A DNA stretch of 64,000 nucleotides. It comes from an uncultured Flavihumibacter sp. Lineage in GTDB: Bacteria; Bacteroidota; Bacteroidia; Chitinophagales; Chitinophagaceae. Location of the stretch: assembly GCA_902168105.1 (NCBI GenBank), contig CABHOY010000085.1:1-64000 (forward strand), given 5' to 3'. The translations under genes were made by a program, and so were the position numbers. The notes under the pieces were generated by a model that had not been told where the DNA came from, did no database searches, and saw nothing but the letters and a program-made list of their open reading frames with translations. Below are positions 9,119 to 19,188 of this stretch, piece after piece. Numbering within the stretch: the stretch's first letter is position 1; each line of letters begins with the position of its first letter.

Positions 9119-11365
9119 ATGTCAATACACGTATTAGGCATACGACATCATGGGCCTGGTTCTGCAAGAAATGTGAAGGAGTACCTCGAAAGGATCAAAC
9201 CCGACATTGTATTAGTAGAAGGTCCTCCCGACGCGGATGGCATCCTGGAATGGGCAGGCAATGAACAACTGGTTCCTCCGGTCGCCATTCTGGTCTATCA
9301 GCCGGAAGCGCCACAGAAAGCAGTTTTCTATCCGTTTGCCGAATTCTCACCTGAGTGGCAAGCCATTCTATATGCGCGTAGGAACAAGATCCCTGTGCGC
9401 TTCATGGATCTGCCTATGGCTCACCAGTTCGAATTAAAAGCTACGCGTGAACCGAAAATAGATGCGGAAGAAGCTCCTTCTCTCAATAATACGTTAGCAC
9501 CCCATATTCCTGATGCGCGTACTGTGAAGTATAATCCTATCGCTTATCTGGCTGGTGCAGCAGGTTTCGACGATGAAGAAAAGTGGTGGGAACATATGTT
9601 TGAATACAGGCAGGACCCACAGGATGTGTTTACTGCTATTGCCGAGGGGATACAGGCGTTACGCCAGGACCTGCGCCTTCCTTACGACAGGGAAGAACAG
9701 TTACGCGAGGCGCATATGCGAAAAACGATCCGTCAGGCAGAAAGGGAAATGTTCACGGAGATCGCTGTGATATGTGGCGCCTGGCATGCACCGGCGCTTA
9801 TCAACATGCCAAAAGCCAAAGACGATAATGATCTCTTAAAGGGATTACCAAAAGTAAAAGTTGGAACCACCTGGATCCCGTGGACGTATAACCGCCTGAG
9901 TTATAGCAGTGGTTATGGCGCCGGCATTAATTCACCGGGATGGTATGAACATATCTGGCGCTACCCAAACGATGATGGCTCCCGCTGGATGTCGCGCGTA
10001 GCAAGTCTATTCAGAGGACAACAAAAAGATATTTCTGTTGCACATGTACTGGAAGCTGTTCGTCTTTCTTCCGCGTTAGCTGCATTAAGACGATTACATA
10101 AACCAGGACTGGAGGAGTTAAATGAGGCGACACTAAGTGTGCTTTGCAATGGCGAAGACTTCATGATGCAGTTGATCAATTCCGAATTGATCGTGAGTGA
10201 CAGGATCGGAGAAGTTCCCTCCGATATTCCCCGTCCTCCCCTGCAAACAGATATCGAGAAACAACAGAAAAGATTAAGACTTCCTCAAACTGCCGACTTT
10301 AAAGACTATGTACTTGATCTCCGTAAGGAAACAGATCTTGAGCGCAGCATTTTATTACACCGGCTGGATATGTTAGGAATTCAATGGGGAGAACGTTTCG
10401 GTGCATCCGGCAAGGGAACCTTTAAAGAACAATGGCGTCTGCAATGGGATCCTTCTTTTTCTATCGAGATCATTGAGAAGGGCAGCTGGGGTAATACCGT
10501 TGAAGAAGCCTCTTCCCAATATGTGCAACACCAGGCACGTACCAGCACATCTCTGAAGGAAATAGTTACATTACTGGAAACAGCCATTCCGGCAGAATTA
10601 CATGCTGCAGTAGAAGTATTGATACAACAGGTGAATAACCTTGCTGCCGCCACCGGAGATGTAATGCAACTTATGACTGTCATACCTGGTCTGGTACAGA
10701 TCAGCAGATATGGCAACGTGAGAAAAACAGATGCCTCATTGGTTGAAAATATCACCGGCGGTATGATCACACGTATCTGTATCAGTCTGCCCGCCGCGTG
10801 TATTTCTATTGCAGATGATGCAGCAACAGAATTACTCGATCTCATTTACAGCATGAACGATGCTATTCTGGTGTTACAGGAACCCGAGCTTACAAACCGG
10901 TGGCAACAAACGTTGTTTCAGATAGCACACAATGATAGCACAGCCCCTATCATTGGTGGTTACGCTACAAGATTGCTTGCAGATCATCGGCAGGTTACGG
11001 GTAATGAATTGGTAAAGGCATTTAGTTATGCTATGTCATCCGCTACATCACCTGCTATTTCTGCAGCATGGCTGGAAGGCTTTCTTAAAGGGAGCGGCAC
11101 ACTACTACTTGTTGATAATGATCTGTGGACCGTTGTATATAACTGGATGCATCATCTGGAAGAAGATGCTTTCAAACAATTACTTCCGTTGCTACGCAGA
11201 ACGTTCTCCAACTTCAGCAAGGCGGAAAGAAGAAAGTTGGGAGAAAAGGCGAAAGGCGGTGTTACCGGCAACGCTGGTATTCATCAACAGGGAGCAGATA
11301 ATATAGATGTTGAAAGAGCATTGAAAGGAGTTCCCGTAGTATTGAAAATGTTAGGTATTAAATAG
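9119..11365 (+). CDS. DUF5682 family protein (YehM-like)
   Basis: 748 residues, predicted cytoplasmic. The N-terminal region holds IRHHGPGSAR (about residues 8-17), PDIVLVEGPP (about residue 30) and VICGAWHAPAL (about residues 216-226). The spacing and type of these His/Glu motifs resemble the TraB/EreA/ChaN-like fold, whose members are hydrolases or haem/metal binders, so an enzymatic N-terminus is possible. The rest is long and helical with no motif I know. It sits between the MoxR and vWA genes with gaps of 9 and 6 bp, matching the E. coli order yehL-yehM-yehP. The family is a reasonable call; the activity is unknown. Confidence 0.85.
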   Translation: MSIHVLGIRHHGPGSARNVKEYLERIKPDIVLVEGPPDADGILEWAGNEQLVPPVAILVYQPEAPQKAVFYPFAEFSPEWQAILYARRNKIPVRFMDLPMAHQFELKATREPKIDAEEAPSLNNTLAPHIPDARTVKYNPIAYLAGAAGFDDEEKWWEHMFEYRQDPQDVFTAIAEGIQALRQDLRLPYDREEQLREAHMRKTIRQAEREMFTEIAVICGAWHAPALINMPKAKDDNDLLKGLPKVKVGTTWIPWTYNRLSYSSGYGAGINSPGWYEHIWRYPNDDGSRWMSRVASLFRGQQKDISVAHVLEAVRLSSALAALRRLHKPGLEELNEATLSVLCNGEDFMMQLINSELIVSDRIGEVPSDIPRPPLQTDIEKQQKRLRLPQTADFKDYVLDLRKETDLERSILLHRLDMLGIQWGERFGASGKGTFKEQWRLQWDPSFSIEIIEKGSWGNTVEEASSQYVQHQARTSTSLKEIVTLLETAIPAELHAAVEVLIQQVNNLAAATGDVMQLMTVIPGLVQISRYGNVRKTDASLVENITGGMITRICISLPAACISIADDAATELLDLIYSMNDAILVLQEPELTNRWQQTLFQIAHNDSTAPIIGGYATRLLADHRQVTGNELVKAFSYAMSSATSPAISAAWLEGFLKGSGTLLLVDNDLWTVVYNWMHHLEEDAFKQLLPLLRRTFSNFSKAERRKLGEKAKGGVTGNAGIHQQGADNIDVERALKGVPVVLKMLGIK

Positions 11366-11371
11366 TATTGT

Positions 11372-12502
11372 ATGGACGACTTGAATAAATGGCGTCTTGT
11401 GCTGGGAGGCAAAGATGCGGATGGTACCGGCTTCTCACTCAGCGGGCAGGAACTTAAAATGGATCAAACACTTGAAGCTCTTTATGATAGCGAGAAGAAA
11501 GGTGGTCTTGGTCCTTCTTCTCCTAATGTAAGTCGCTGGCTTGGTGACATCCGTACTTTTTTCCCAGCATCCGTTGTTCAGGTGATGCAACGTGATGCTT
11601 TGCAACGTCTGAACATTACACAAATGCTGCTCGAAAAGGAGATGCTGGAAAATGTAGAACCTGATGTACACCTCGTTGCTACATTACTAACATTACGACA
11701 TGCTATTCCTGATAAGACAAGAGATACTGCTAAACAGGTTGTAAAAAGAGTCGTGGATGAACTGTTGAAAAAATTGACACAGCCCACATTACAGGCAATA
11801 ACAGGCAGTCTTCATAGAAGTATTCGTAACAGAAGACCGCGTCATAATGAGATCAACTGGCACGCTACTATATTAAAGAACCTGCAGCATTATCAACCTG
11901 AGTACAAAACTATTATACCTGAAACCCGTATTGGTTACGGGCGCAAAACAACATCGCTGAAAGATGTCGTACTCTGTCTTGACCAGAGTGGTTCAATGGG
12001 CACTTCTGTCGTTTACTCTGGTATCTTCGGGTCCGTAATGGCATCTATTCCTGCAATCAAAACCCGCATGATCGTATTTGATACTGCCGTCGCCGATCTC
12101 ACAGAAGAGTTGAATGATCCTGTTGACCTGTTGTTTGGTGTGCAGTTAGGTGGAGGTACTGATATCAATGCAGCACTCTCCTACTGCCAGCAGATCATTA
12201 CAAAACCTGCTGATACCGTACTCGTACTAATTACCGATCTGTTTGAAGGTGGTAGCGATGATAACATGCGTAAACGAGCGGCTGAATTGACAGCCGCGGG
12301 TGTACAGGTCATTGTATTGCTTGCACTGAATGACGATGGAGCACCCGCTTATGACCATGCCAATGCACAATTCTTTTCAAATCTTGGTATTCCAGTTTTT
12401 GCCTGTACACCCGACAAGTTCCCTGATATGATGGCTGCTGCATTAAGCAAACAGGATATCAATAGCTGGGCGGCCAGAGAAGATCTTGTATTGAAAAAAT
12501 GA
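11372..12502 (+). CDS. vWA-domain protein (YehP-like), partner of the MoxR ATPase
   Basis: 376 residues. The C-terminal half is a von Willebrand A domain with an intact metal-binding MIDAS motif, DQSGSMGTS at about residues 203-211, a GGGTDIN threonine loop at about residue 261, and the ITDLFEGG strand. The N-terminal half is helical and has no motif I recognise. In MoxR-vWA pairs the vWA protein binds the AAA+ ring and carries it to its client. It is the last gene of the five-gene operon. Its TGA ends at 12502 and the stop of the convergent helicase gene begins at 12503, so there is no room for a terminator. Confidence 0.92.
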   Translation: MDDLNKWRLVLGGKDADGTGFSLSGQELKMDQTLEALYDSEKKGGLGPSSPNVSRWLGDIRTFFPASVVQVMQRDALQRLNITQMLLEKEMLENVEPDVHLVATLLTLRHAIPDKTRDTAKQVVKRVVDELLKKLTQPTLQAITGSLHRSIRNRRPRHNEINWHATILKNLQHYQPEYKTIIPETRIGYGRKTTSLKDVVLCLDQSGSMGTSVVYSGIFGSVMASIPAIKTRMIVFDTAVADLTEELNDPVDLLFGVQLGGGTDINAALSYCQQIITKPADTVLVLITDLFEGGSDDNMRKRAAELTAAGVQVIVLLALNDDGAPAYDHANAQFFSNLGIPVFACTPDKFPDMMAAALSKQDINSWAAREDLVLKK

Positions 12503-15500
12503 TCACTTTACTTTCAGCCATTCGTCATCCTGATAAATGATCCCGTTTACCAACGCCATTTCAACAGCCTCTTGCAGATCAGTTCTGAGATCTTCTGTTA
12601 CACGCGCAAACCCTAAAGTTTTTGCGATAACAGGTATGGCGGCTGCTATAGTAATGGCGATGGCATCCCCCACTACTTTTTCTATTACGGTCATTAATTC
12701 TTCAGGTGCTATATAAGTCATCTTACGTGATGCAGAAGGCAAATTAACACGGCTTCGTACAAGCGGTTTCTCCATAGTTGAATCCCATAGGAATTCATCT
12801 TTCACCACCACAGAATCATTTCCAACAGCATCTGCGATAGCCTGCTTCAACACCTCCCGTATTCTGTTTCCTATACGGGAAACATCAGCAGCGTCCAACA
12901 TCCGGCGGGTTGCTTCTTCCACATGAATAGGGCTTTCCACACGTACAATCATTTCTAACCATGAGCGTAATTTATCAGCCGGATGCTGATGCAGATCTTT
13001 TGTTGCTATTTCTGCAGGCAATACTGCCATCTCGTATAAAGGCACATCGCTTCCCTCTCCTTCATCCTCTCTTACCATCGTATAATCTTCCTGGCGGTTT
13101 GAATTTATATCATGATCATTACGCACTCCTTCACGTGCATCTTCAATCGCAGCTATCAGTCTTCTCAATTCGCGTGCAGGATGGCGGAACCAATCTGTGC
13201 TCCATACATTATAAATGTTCCAGCCCATATTCTCCAACACCTGCTGACGCAATCTGTCCCTGTCTTTTGCAGACCGGGCAGAATGATAAGCAGCTCCATC
13301 ACAAGTAATACCAAGAATGTATTTGCCCGGATGTTCCGGATCCACTACCGCCAGATCAATATAAAACCCTTTACTACCGATCTGTTTTTTCACATTATAA
13401 CCTGCTGCTGTTAAATGTTCAGCAACCAGTGTCTCAAAAGGAATATTCGTGGGCATGCCATCAGCATATCCACTCTGCATTGATCCATGTTGTGCGAAGT
13501 ACAGGAAGTTCTTTAAAGCACGCACGCCTTCACTTTCTGTTTTGTTCAGATCTATATCGTCCGCTGTCAGATTTGTAAATACTTCACAGCGTTGTTTTGC
13601 ACGTGTGATCAATACATTTAATCTCTTCTCTCCACCTTCATTATTTAATGGTCCGAATGACAGGTTCACCGTTCCTTCCGGCGTACGGCCATAACCAATA
13701 CTGATAAATATTACATCCCTTTCATCTCCCTGAACATTTTCAAGGTTCTTCACAAAAAATGGCTCGTGAGGGTGTGCTTTGAAGAACGTCTCTACTTCAG
13801 GCATTTTCTTTCTCGCCGTTTCCAGTGACTGTTGTATTGCCTGCATTTGTGCAGTGCTGAATGCAACAACACCAAGGCTCATCTCCGGATGTTTCTTTGC
13901 ATGTTCTATTACAGCTTCTGTAATAGCATCTGCTTCGCGTTGATTCGTTCTTGTCTTACCTCTATCATATGTTGCATCTTTCAGATGATGATATACCAAT
14001 CCCATTTTATGTGCCGCACCAGGGCTTGGGAAGATGACCAGCTTATCTTCATAGAATTCATGATTGGACATCTTTATTAACGATTCATGTCTGCTGCGGT
14101 AATGCCAGCGTAGCATTCTTTGTGGCACCCCTTGTGCATCACACATACCTAAGATGCTAGGCATATCTGCTGTTACATTTTCTTCATCATCCACTTCTTT
14201 CATTAGTGAATCAAAGAAGGTACTGGGTGGCAATTGTTTACTATCTCCTACAACAACGAGTTGCTTTCCTCTCAGCAACGCACCCAGTGCATCTACTGGC
14301 CTTACCTGGCTTGCTTCGTCAAATATTACGAGATCAAACTGTAATGATCCTGGCGGTAAAAAGTTAGCAATAGAAAGAGGGCTCATCATGAATACTGGTT
14401 TGATAGCCTGTATAGCTAATCCCGCTGCCTGCATCAGCTTTCGTATAGGCATGTGCCGGGCCTTCTTATTGAATTCTGTACGTAACACATTTACCTGTCC
14501 GCCAGCTTCCAGCGGCGGTACGCCATCCCAATGTTTTAACGCAGCCCGTGCTCTGTTATATTGCAGATTAAGTGTATCAAGTTTTACAAACTGTTTCACT
14601 GCAGCTTCATGGCTAGACCGTTCAAACTTGCGTAATGATGCATGTGCAGTTAATGCCTTTTCCCACAGATATTCATACCACGTTTTTTGCAATGCACCTT
14701 TCAATGCAGTCACGCCTTCCGGCCAATAGGATACTGCATCCGTCAATGTTTGTAAGCCCTCTGCAGTTGCTGTTTCTACAAGATTATTCCATGAAATAAC
14801 ATGATGTATTTCAGGTAACCCATTGATCCATGATTGCATTAACAGGATCTGTTCTTCATAAGGACGTTGCAGTAACGGTGTAATATCGCGGAAACGTCTC
14901 TGTTCATTCAATGCGAATGCAGCTACCACAGCATCTATTGCCGCTCCTTGCTGTTGAAGATTTTTCAGCAATGTATCGTAATAACGCTTAGCTATTTCTA
15001 CAGGTTCGTTCTTTTCGAGATAGTCTAATATCACAGCTGAACATGCGCCAAAGCTGATCTGACGATGTACTTCCGTTAGATAATTTGTGATGGTTTCAAG
15101 TAGCTCCCAATTGGTCTGTCCTTTCTGCCAACGTTGTGCAAATAATTCTTTCGCCAACATTTCCTGTTCCTGCAATTGTTTCTCCAATCGCTTTGCTTCA
15201 AGAATGGCATCGATGCAGGAGAGCTTCCCTTGCAGATCATCCGGAGCACCTGCTTTACATAAGGCTGCCAGTTGACGGTTTGTTCTGTTATAATCTCCCT
15301 TCAGAAATTTATACCATTTGTCACCGTAAGCCAGTAAGTTCTGTCGTATTTCAAGTACCTGCTGATCCCATGCTTCAGGGATAAGAATAGCATCATACAA
15401 CTGATGGATCTGACGCAGTCGCTTTCCTGTTTGTAACAACTCTTTAATGTCTTCTTTCTGTTGTAACCATGCCGGATGACGCAACTGCACGCCTGTTATA

Positions 15501-17170
15501 TCAGGACGTATAGAGGCGAGTTGCACAAAGAAAGACAGGTCCATACTATACTTTCTGGTGAGTGGCATCGGTATCCCTACCTGGCCTGCTATCACAGCAC
15601 TTTCATGTTGTAACGATACAGTTGTAGTCTCTGCTTTTTGCAGTATCGGAATTAATCTATCCTGTTCTGCTGGCACCATTATCGTTAACCCACTTCCCCA
15701 GAATAGCAATGCCGATGGTATTCCTGTTTCTGAAAGCCTGTTCTCAATCCGCATAGCCATTGCCTCCGCACGTTGCATGTTGAGCGCATTCCAGGTATCG
15801 ATATTAGGTATGGGTATACGTTGTAACTCTATTGCTGCGAATTGTTCTTTCAATTGTAACAGAGATCCCATTAACTGATGCGGAGTAAGACCACTTTCAC
15901 CAACAGGTGTATTTACTGCAATGCTATAGTCATTCAATTCTTTTCTATAATCATTCAGTAACGTTACTTCTTGTTGCAGCTGCAGGATAGCAGGTTTTCC
16001 AAGTTCCAGTGTTCTTCTTAGCTCCTGATGTAATTCTTTCTTATTCGCTTTATGACTGTGTAACTCAAGGCACGCGTCTCCCAATTGAATACTATCCAGT
16101 CTACGTTTAACTACTTCAAGCGCCGCCATCTTCTCCGCTACGAATAATACCTTCTTTCCTTCTCCTACTGCATTCGCAATAAGGTTAGTAATCGTCTGCG
16201 ATTTACCTGTACCCGGAGGACCTTGTATCACAAGGTTGCGCCCTTCCTGCACAGCAAGCATTGCCAGCAATTGAGAACCGTCTGCATCTACTACCTGATG
16301 TAATTCATGAGCAGTTGTTTCATTATCGATGAATACATCTTCCGGAATGCTCGATGTATCTTCTTTAAATCCTTCTCCAAAAAGACGCTGCAGAATAGGA
16401 TGATCAACAGGTTGTTCATCAACAGGCCAGCCATCACTATCAAGATCATGATACAGCATTAATTTTCCAAAGGAGAAAAAACCAAGTTCAACTGCATCAG
16501 TAACCACTTCCCAGTCAGGCATGCCGTTTATAACATCTGCTATCTTTTCTATGTAGTCAATTACTGCTATCTCATCTACCTCCGGCATATCAGGTAAAGC
16601 AATACCATACTCTGCTTTGATCTTAGTTTGCAAACTAAGGTTCATTTCTACCTCACTACCGGTATAGCGTAAACGAAATCGTTCTCTTGCACTGGAACGT
16701 TCAAGAGAAACAGGTATTAATATTAATGGTGCCTGCCGCTGTTCCTTACCATTATCTTTTTCATACCATTTCAACATACCTAATGTCAGAAACAGAATAT
16801 TCACACCCTGTTCTTCCAGACTGGTACGTGCAGCATAATAAGTATTTAATAGTCTGTTCTGTAATGCAACGGCAGTTTCCGTTGTTTGCATACGGGTATC
16901 ATATACGATATCCTCCGGCTCCTGTAATGGCAACGGCGGGTCAGTAACTTCTCCCTCTTTTTCTTTCTTTTCTTTTGGATCGGTCTTAGGCAGGAAAGTC
17001 ATTGCCTTTCCCTGTTTCACCAACACATCATATATATTGGTAACACTCTCCTGTTCAATATGCACGCCACGACTAAGGGGTAAACGATAATTCAACAAGG
17101 GGTTACGTAGTCCCAGATCAAGCAGTTCCCTACGGGAAGCTTCCAGTTTAATAAGGATTGATTCCTTCAT
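12503..17170 (-). CDS. DUF4011 / SF1 helicase / Vsr-like endonuclease / DUF3320 multidomain protein
   Basis: 1555 residues. Order of domains: DUF4011 at the N-terminus with the LLDLGLRNPLLNY signature (residues 16-28); Walker A of an SF1 helicase, GPPGTGKSQT, at about residue 320; Walker B VIFDEASQ at about residue 953; motif III VVVGDSKQLPP; motif V-like VQGDERDVIFIS; motif VI LITRAKQR. Next comes a Vsr/MTES_1575-type PD-(D/E)xK nuclease at about residues 1240-1330 (FYIDLAVVD, CDGAAYH, KDRDRLRQ, GWNIYNVWSTDWF). Last is DUF3320 at about residues 1410-1460. Such proteins are repeatedly found in predicted anti-phage defence loci. Here it is alone on its strand, facing the MoxR/vWA operon. Confidence 0.9.
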   Translation of the reverse strand: MKESILIKLEASRRELLDLGLRNPLLNYRLPLSRGVHIEQESVTNIYDVLVKQGKAMTFLPKTDPKEKKEKEGEVTDPPLPLQEPEDIVYDTRMQTTETAVALQNRLLNTYYAARTSLEEQGVNILFLTLGMLKWYEKDNGKEQRQAPLILIPVSLERSSARERFRLRYTGSEVEMNLSLQTKIKAEYGIALPDMPEVDEIAVIDYIEKIADVINGMPDWEVVTDAVELGFFSFGKLMLYHDLDSDGWPVDEQPVDHPILQRLFGEGFKEDTSSIPEDVFIDNETTAHELHQVVDADGSQLLAMLAVQEGRNLVIQGPPGTGKSQTITNLIANAVGEGKKVLFVAEKMAALEVVKRRLDSIQLGDACLELHSHKANKKELHQELRRTLELGKPAILQLQQEVTLLNDYRKELNDYSIAVNTPVGESGLTPHQLMGSLLQLKEQFAAIELQRIPIPNIDTWNALNMQRAEAMAMRIENRLSETGIPSALLFWGSGLTIMVPAEQDRLIPILQKAETTTVSLQHESAVIAGQVGIPMPLTRKYSMDLSFFVQLASIRPDITGVQLRHPAWLQQKEDIKELLQTGKRLRQIHQLYDAILIPEAWDQQVLEIRQNLLAYGDKWYKFLKGDYNRTNRQLAALCKAGAPDDLQGKLSCIDAILEAKRLEKQLQEQEMLAKELFAQRWQKGQTNWELLETITNYLTEVHRQISFGACSAVILDYLEKNEPVEIAKRYYDTLLKNLQQQGAAIDAVVAAFALNEQRRFRDITPLLQRPYEEQILLMQSWINGLPEIHHVISWNNLVETATAEGLQTLTDAVSYWPEGVTALKGALQKTWYEYLWEKALTAHASLRKFERSSHEAAVKQFVKLDTLNLQYNRARAALKHWDGVPPLEAGGQVNVLRTEFNKKARHMPIRKLMQAAGLAIQAIKPVFMMSPLSIANFLPPGSLQFDLVIFDEASQVRPVDALGALLRGKQLVVVGDSKQLPPSTFFDSLMKEVDDEENVTADMPSILGMCDAQGVPQRMLRWHYRSRHESLIKMSNHEFYEDKLVIFPSPGAAHKMGLVYHHLKDATYDRGKTRTNQREADAITEAVIEHAKKHPEMSLGVVAFSTAQMQAIQQSLETARKKMPEVETFFKAHPHEPFFVKNLENVQGDERDVIFISIGYGRTPEGTVNLSFGPLNNEGGEKRLNVLITRAKQRCEVFTNLTADDIDLNKTESEGVRALKNFLYFAQHGSMQSGYADGMPTNIPFETLVAEHLTAAGYNVKKQIGSKGFYIDLAVVDPEHPGKYILGITCDGAAYHSARSAKDRDRLRQQVLENMGWNIYNVWSTDWFRHPARELRRLIAAIEDAREGVRNDHDINSNRQEDYTMVREDEGEGSDVPLYEMAVLPAEIATKDLHQHPADKLRSWLEMIVRVESPIHVEEATRRMLDAADVSRIGNRIREVLKQAIADAVGNDSVVVKDEFLWDSTMEKPLVRSRVNLPSASRKMTYIAPEELMTVIEKVVGDAIAITIAAAIPVIAKTLGFARVTEDLRTDLQEAVEMALVNGIIYQDDEWLKVK

Positions 17171-17288
17171 GTACAGTTCGTTGTAAGAACAAAAAAAATG
17201 ATAATTTATGTTAAGAACGATTGATGGGGATAATTTATTCTAATTGATATTACCATTACCTTTATTCACATAACTATTTAGCAACTAC

Positions 17289-18767
17289 GTGTATCAGATA
17301 TTATATTTTCTTTGGGGTTCAGATTGGCACATAGCGCTGAAAATCACAGGTTATGTGCTTATCTCACTTTCCTTTATCGGGGTAGTAGGCACGATCCTGC
17401 TGGAAAATCGCAATCCGGTCAAGGCAATGGCTTATATCCTGCTTTTGTCCTTCGTTCCCATACTGGGACTAGTAGTATATTACTATCTGGGGAGAGACCT
17501 TCGCAAGAAACGTCGTTTCACACTCAAAGGAAGTAAGGATGAAACCCTGATGTTGCGTTACTGGGAATCTCAAAGAAAGGAAATAGAACAACTACAGATC
17601 CAGCTAAGACATCTCGTAGCCAGCAAGCAGGAAATATCTGCGATGTTACTGAACACAAGACACTCTGTGCTTTCCCGTAGTAATCGTGTTCAACTTTTAC
17701 TGAATGGAGAAGAGAAATTCCCGGCAGTAATGGAAGCGTTGAAAGCAGCAAAACATCATATACATATAGAATACTACATTTTTGCAGCAGATGATGTAGG
17801 AAACGAGGTGGCCAATATATTAGTAGAAAAATTAAAAGAGGGAGTAGAAGTCAGATTCATATATGATGATCTGGGAAGTGATGATATTGGTGACATCCCG
17901 GATATGCTGGAAGAACATGGCGCTGAAGTTTTTTCATTTTCTCCGGTGTTGATCAATTTTTATCTTAACGCCAACTATCGCGATCACCGGAAGATCATTG
18001 TCATAGATGGTGAAGTAGGATTTACAGGTGGTATCAATATGGATGGTCGTTATCTAAATAATGACAAACATCCTGTATTCTGGAGAGACACACATCTTAG
18101 ACTGGAAGGAGATGTTGTAAATTTATTGCAGCTACAATTTATGATGAGCTATCGCTACTGCAGCAAAAAAACTTTTGATTTCGGTCCCCCTTACTTTCAA
18201 CGTTCTGAACTCCGCGAGAATTGTTTTGCAGATATTGTCGCCAGCGGTCCGGACTCAGAATTTCCTATGGCCATGCAGACCATACTGATGGCGATTAATG
18301 TAGCTAGACGCTCCATCCGAATAAGTAATCCATACTTCATTCCGAATGAACAAATACTAACTGCATTACAGATGGCTGCACTCGCAGGCAAAAATGTGCA
18401 ATTGATTTTACCTTTCCGGGGAGATTCTTTTTTTGTTCAACACGCAGCACAATCTTACATCAAGTCGATGCTTGATGCAGGAGTAAAAGTCTATTTTTAT
18501 CAGAAGGGTTTTATACATGCTAAGTCAATTGCAATAGATGATAATCTTGCAATCGTTGGTTCTGTCAATCTTGATTACCGCAGCTTTTATCTGAACAGCG
18601 AAATTGCTGTCGTTGTTTATGACAAACAATTTGTGCACAAATTAAATGCTGCTTTCGAGCAAGACTTACACGACTCTGTTCACATTGAACGCCGGCTGTG
18701 GAGAAATCGCTCCATCTGGCAAAGGTTCATTGACGCGGTATGTAGATTATTAACTCCCTTGTTATAA
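17289..18767 (+). CDS. cls: Cardiolipin synthase (phospholipase D superfamily)
   Basis: 492 residues from a GTG start. Two N-terminal membrane segments (about residues 16-35 and 41-62) are followed by two phospholipase D domains, each with an HxK motif: HRKIIVIDGEVGFTGG at about residue 232 and HAKSIAIDDNLAIVGS at about residue 408. It condenses two phosphatidylglycerols, or an equivalent pair, to cardiolipin at the inner membrane. The start is divergent from the helicase gene across a 118-bp gap. Length and membrane anchor are those of the housekeeping enzyme, so I do not treat this PLD protein as a partner of the helicase. Confidence 0.94.
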   Translation: MYQILYFLWGSDWHIALKITGYVLISLSFIGVVGTILLENRNPVKAMAYILLLSFVPILGLVVYYYLGRDLRKKRRFTLKGSKDETLMLRYWESQRKEIEQLQIQLRHLVASKQEISAMLLNTRHSVLSRSNRVQLLLNGEEKFPAVMEALKAAKHHIHIEYYIFAADDVGNEVANILVEKLKEGVEVRFIYDDLGSDDIGDIPDMLEEHGAEVFSFSPVLINFYLNANYRDHRKIIVIDGEVGFTGGINMDGRYLNNDKHPVFWRDTHLRLEGDVVNLLQLQFMMSYRYCSKKTFDFGPPYFQRSELRENCFADIVASGPDSEFPMAMQTILMAINVARRSIRISNPYFIPNEQILTALQMAALAGKNVQLILPFRGDSFFVQHAAQSYIKSMLDAGVKVYFYQKGFIHAKSIAIDDNLAIVGSVNLDYRSFYLNSEIAVVVYDKQFVHKLNAAFEQDLHDSVHIERRLWRNRSIWQRFIDAVCRLLTPLL

Positions 18768-18774
18768 TGTATGA

Positions 18775-19122
18775 TCAGACATCATCATCGTTGGTCTCTT
18801 CAAGATCTTCATGTCTGTCTCCTCCAAGACTATAATAGTTATTTTCTTCGTCCTCTTCTCCAATCCGTTCATTCTCATCATCAAGATCAGCACCCGGAAC
18901 ATCAAGTCCTTCTTCTTCCAATTCGTCCAGATTGCCTGCTGCATCTCTGGCCAATTCATTATTGATCCGCGAAGACCTGGTTACCTGTTCAACATCCAGA
19001 TCTTCCTGTTCACCTCTTGAGGTAATATCTTCACTTGCCGGATAAGCAGGATAACCCGGGAACTTTTCATCTTCGTTCAATTCGGATTTTTTATCTGTCG
19101 GTTTTGCCACTTTCTTTTTCAT
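18775..19122 (-). CDS. Acidic low-complexity protein of unknown function
   Basis: 115 residues with a short lysine-rich N-terminus (MKKKVAKPTDKK) and then a strongly acidic, mostly disordered body rich in Asp and Glu. No membrane segment or catalytic motif is present. The base composition and stop-free frame fit a real gene, and it ends 7 bp from the convergent cls stop. I recognise no function. Similar acidic small proteins are common in Bacteroidota, but I cannot name this one. Confidence 0.65.
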   Translation of the reverse strand: MKKKVAKPTDKKSELNEDEKFPGYPAYPASEDITSRGEQEDLDVEQVTRSSRINNELARDAAGNLDELEEEGLDVPGADLDDENERIGEEDEENNYYSLGGDRHEDLEETNDDDV

Positions 19123-19188
19123 AGTTCTTCGTTTAAATTTTCTCTGAAAAAGTTATGCCAATCAAATGCGCGATAATTTCCTTTCCTT

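Noticed and set aside
12503..17170. Threonine before CDGAAYH in the Vsr-like domain as a sign of a dead nuclease
   Set aside because: As I recall, this position varies in the family, and the aspartates that follow and precede it are kept, so inactivity is not supported.
12503..18767. Helicase plus phospholipase D-domain gene as a Mokosh-like defence pair
   Set aside because: The PLD protein has the anchor, length and two HxK motifs of ordinary cardiolipin synthase, and the genes are divergent, not an operon.
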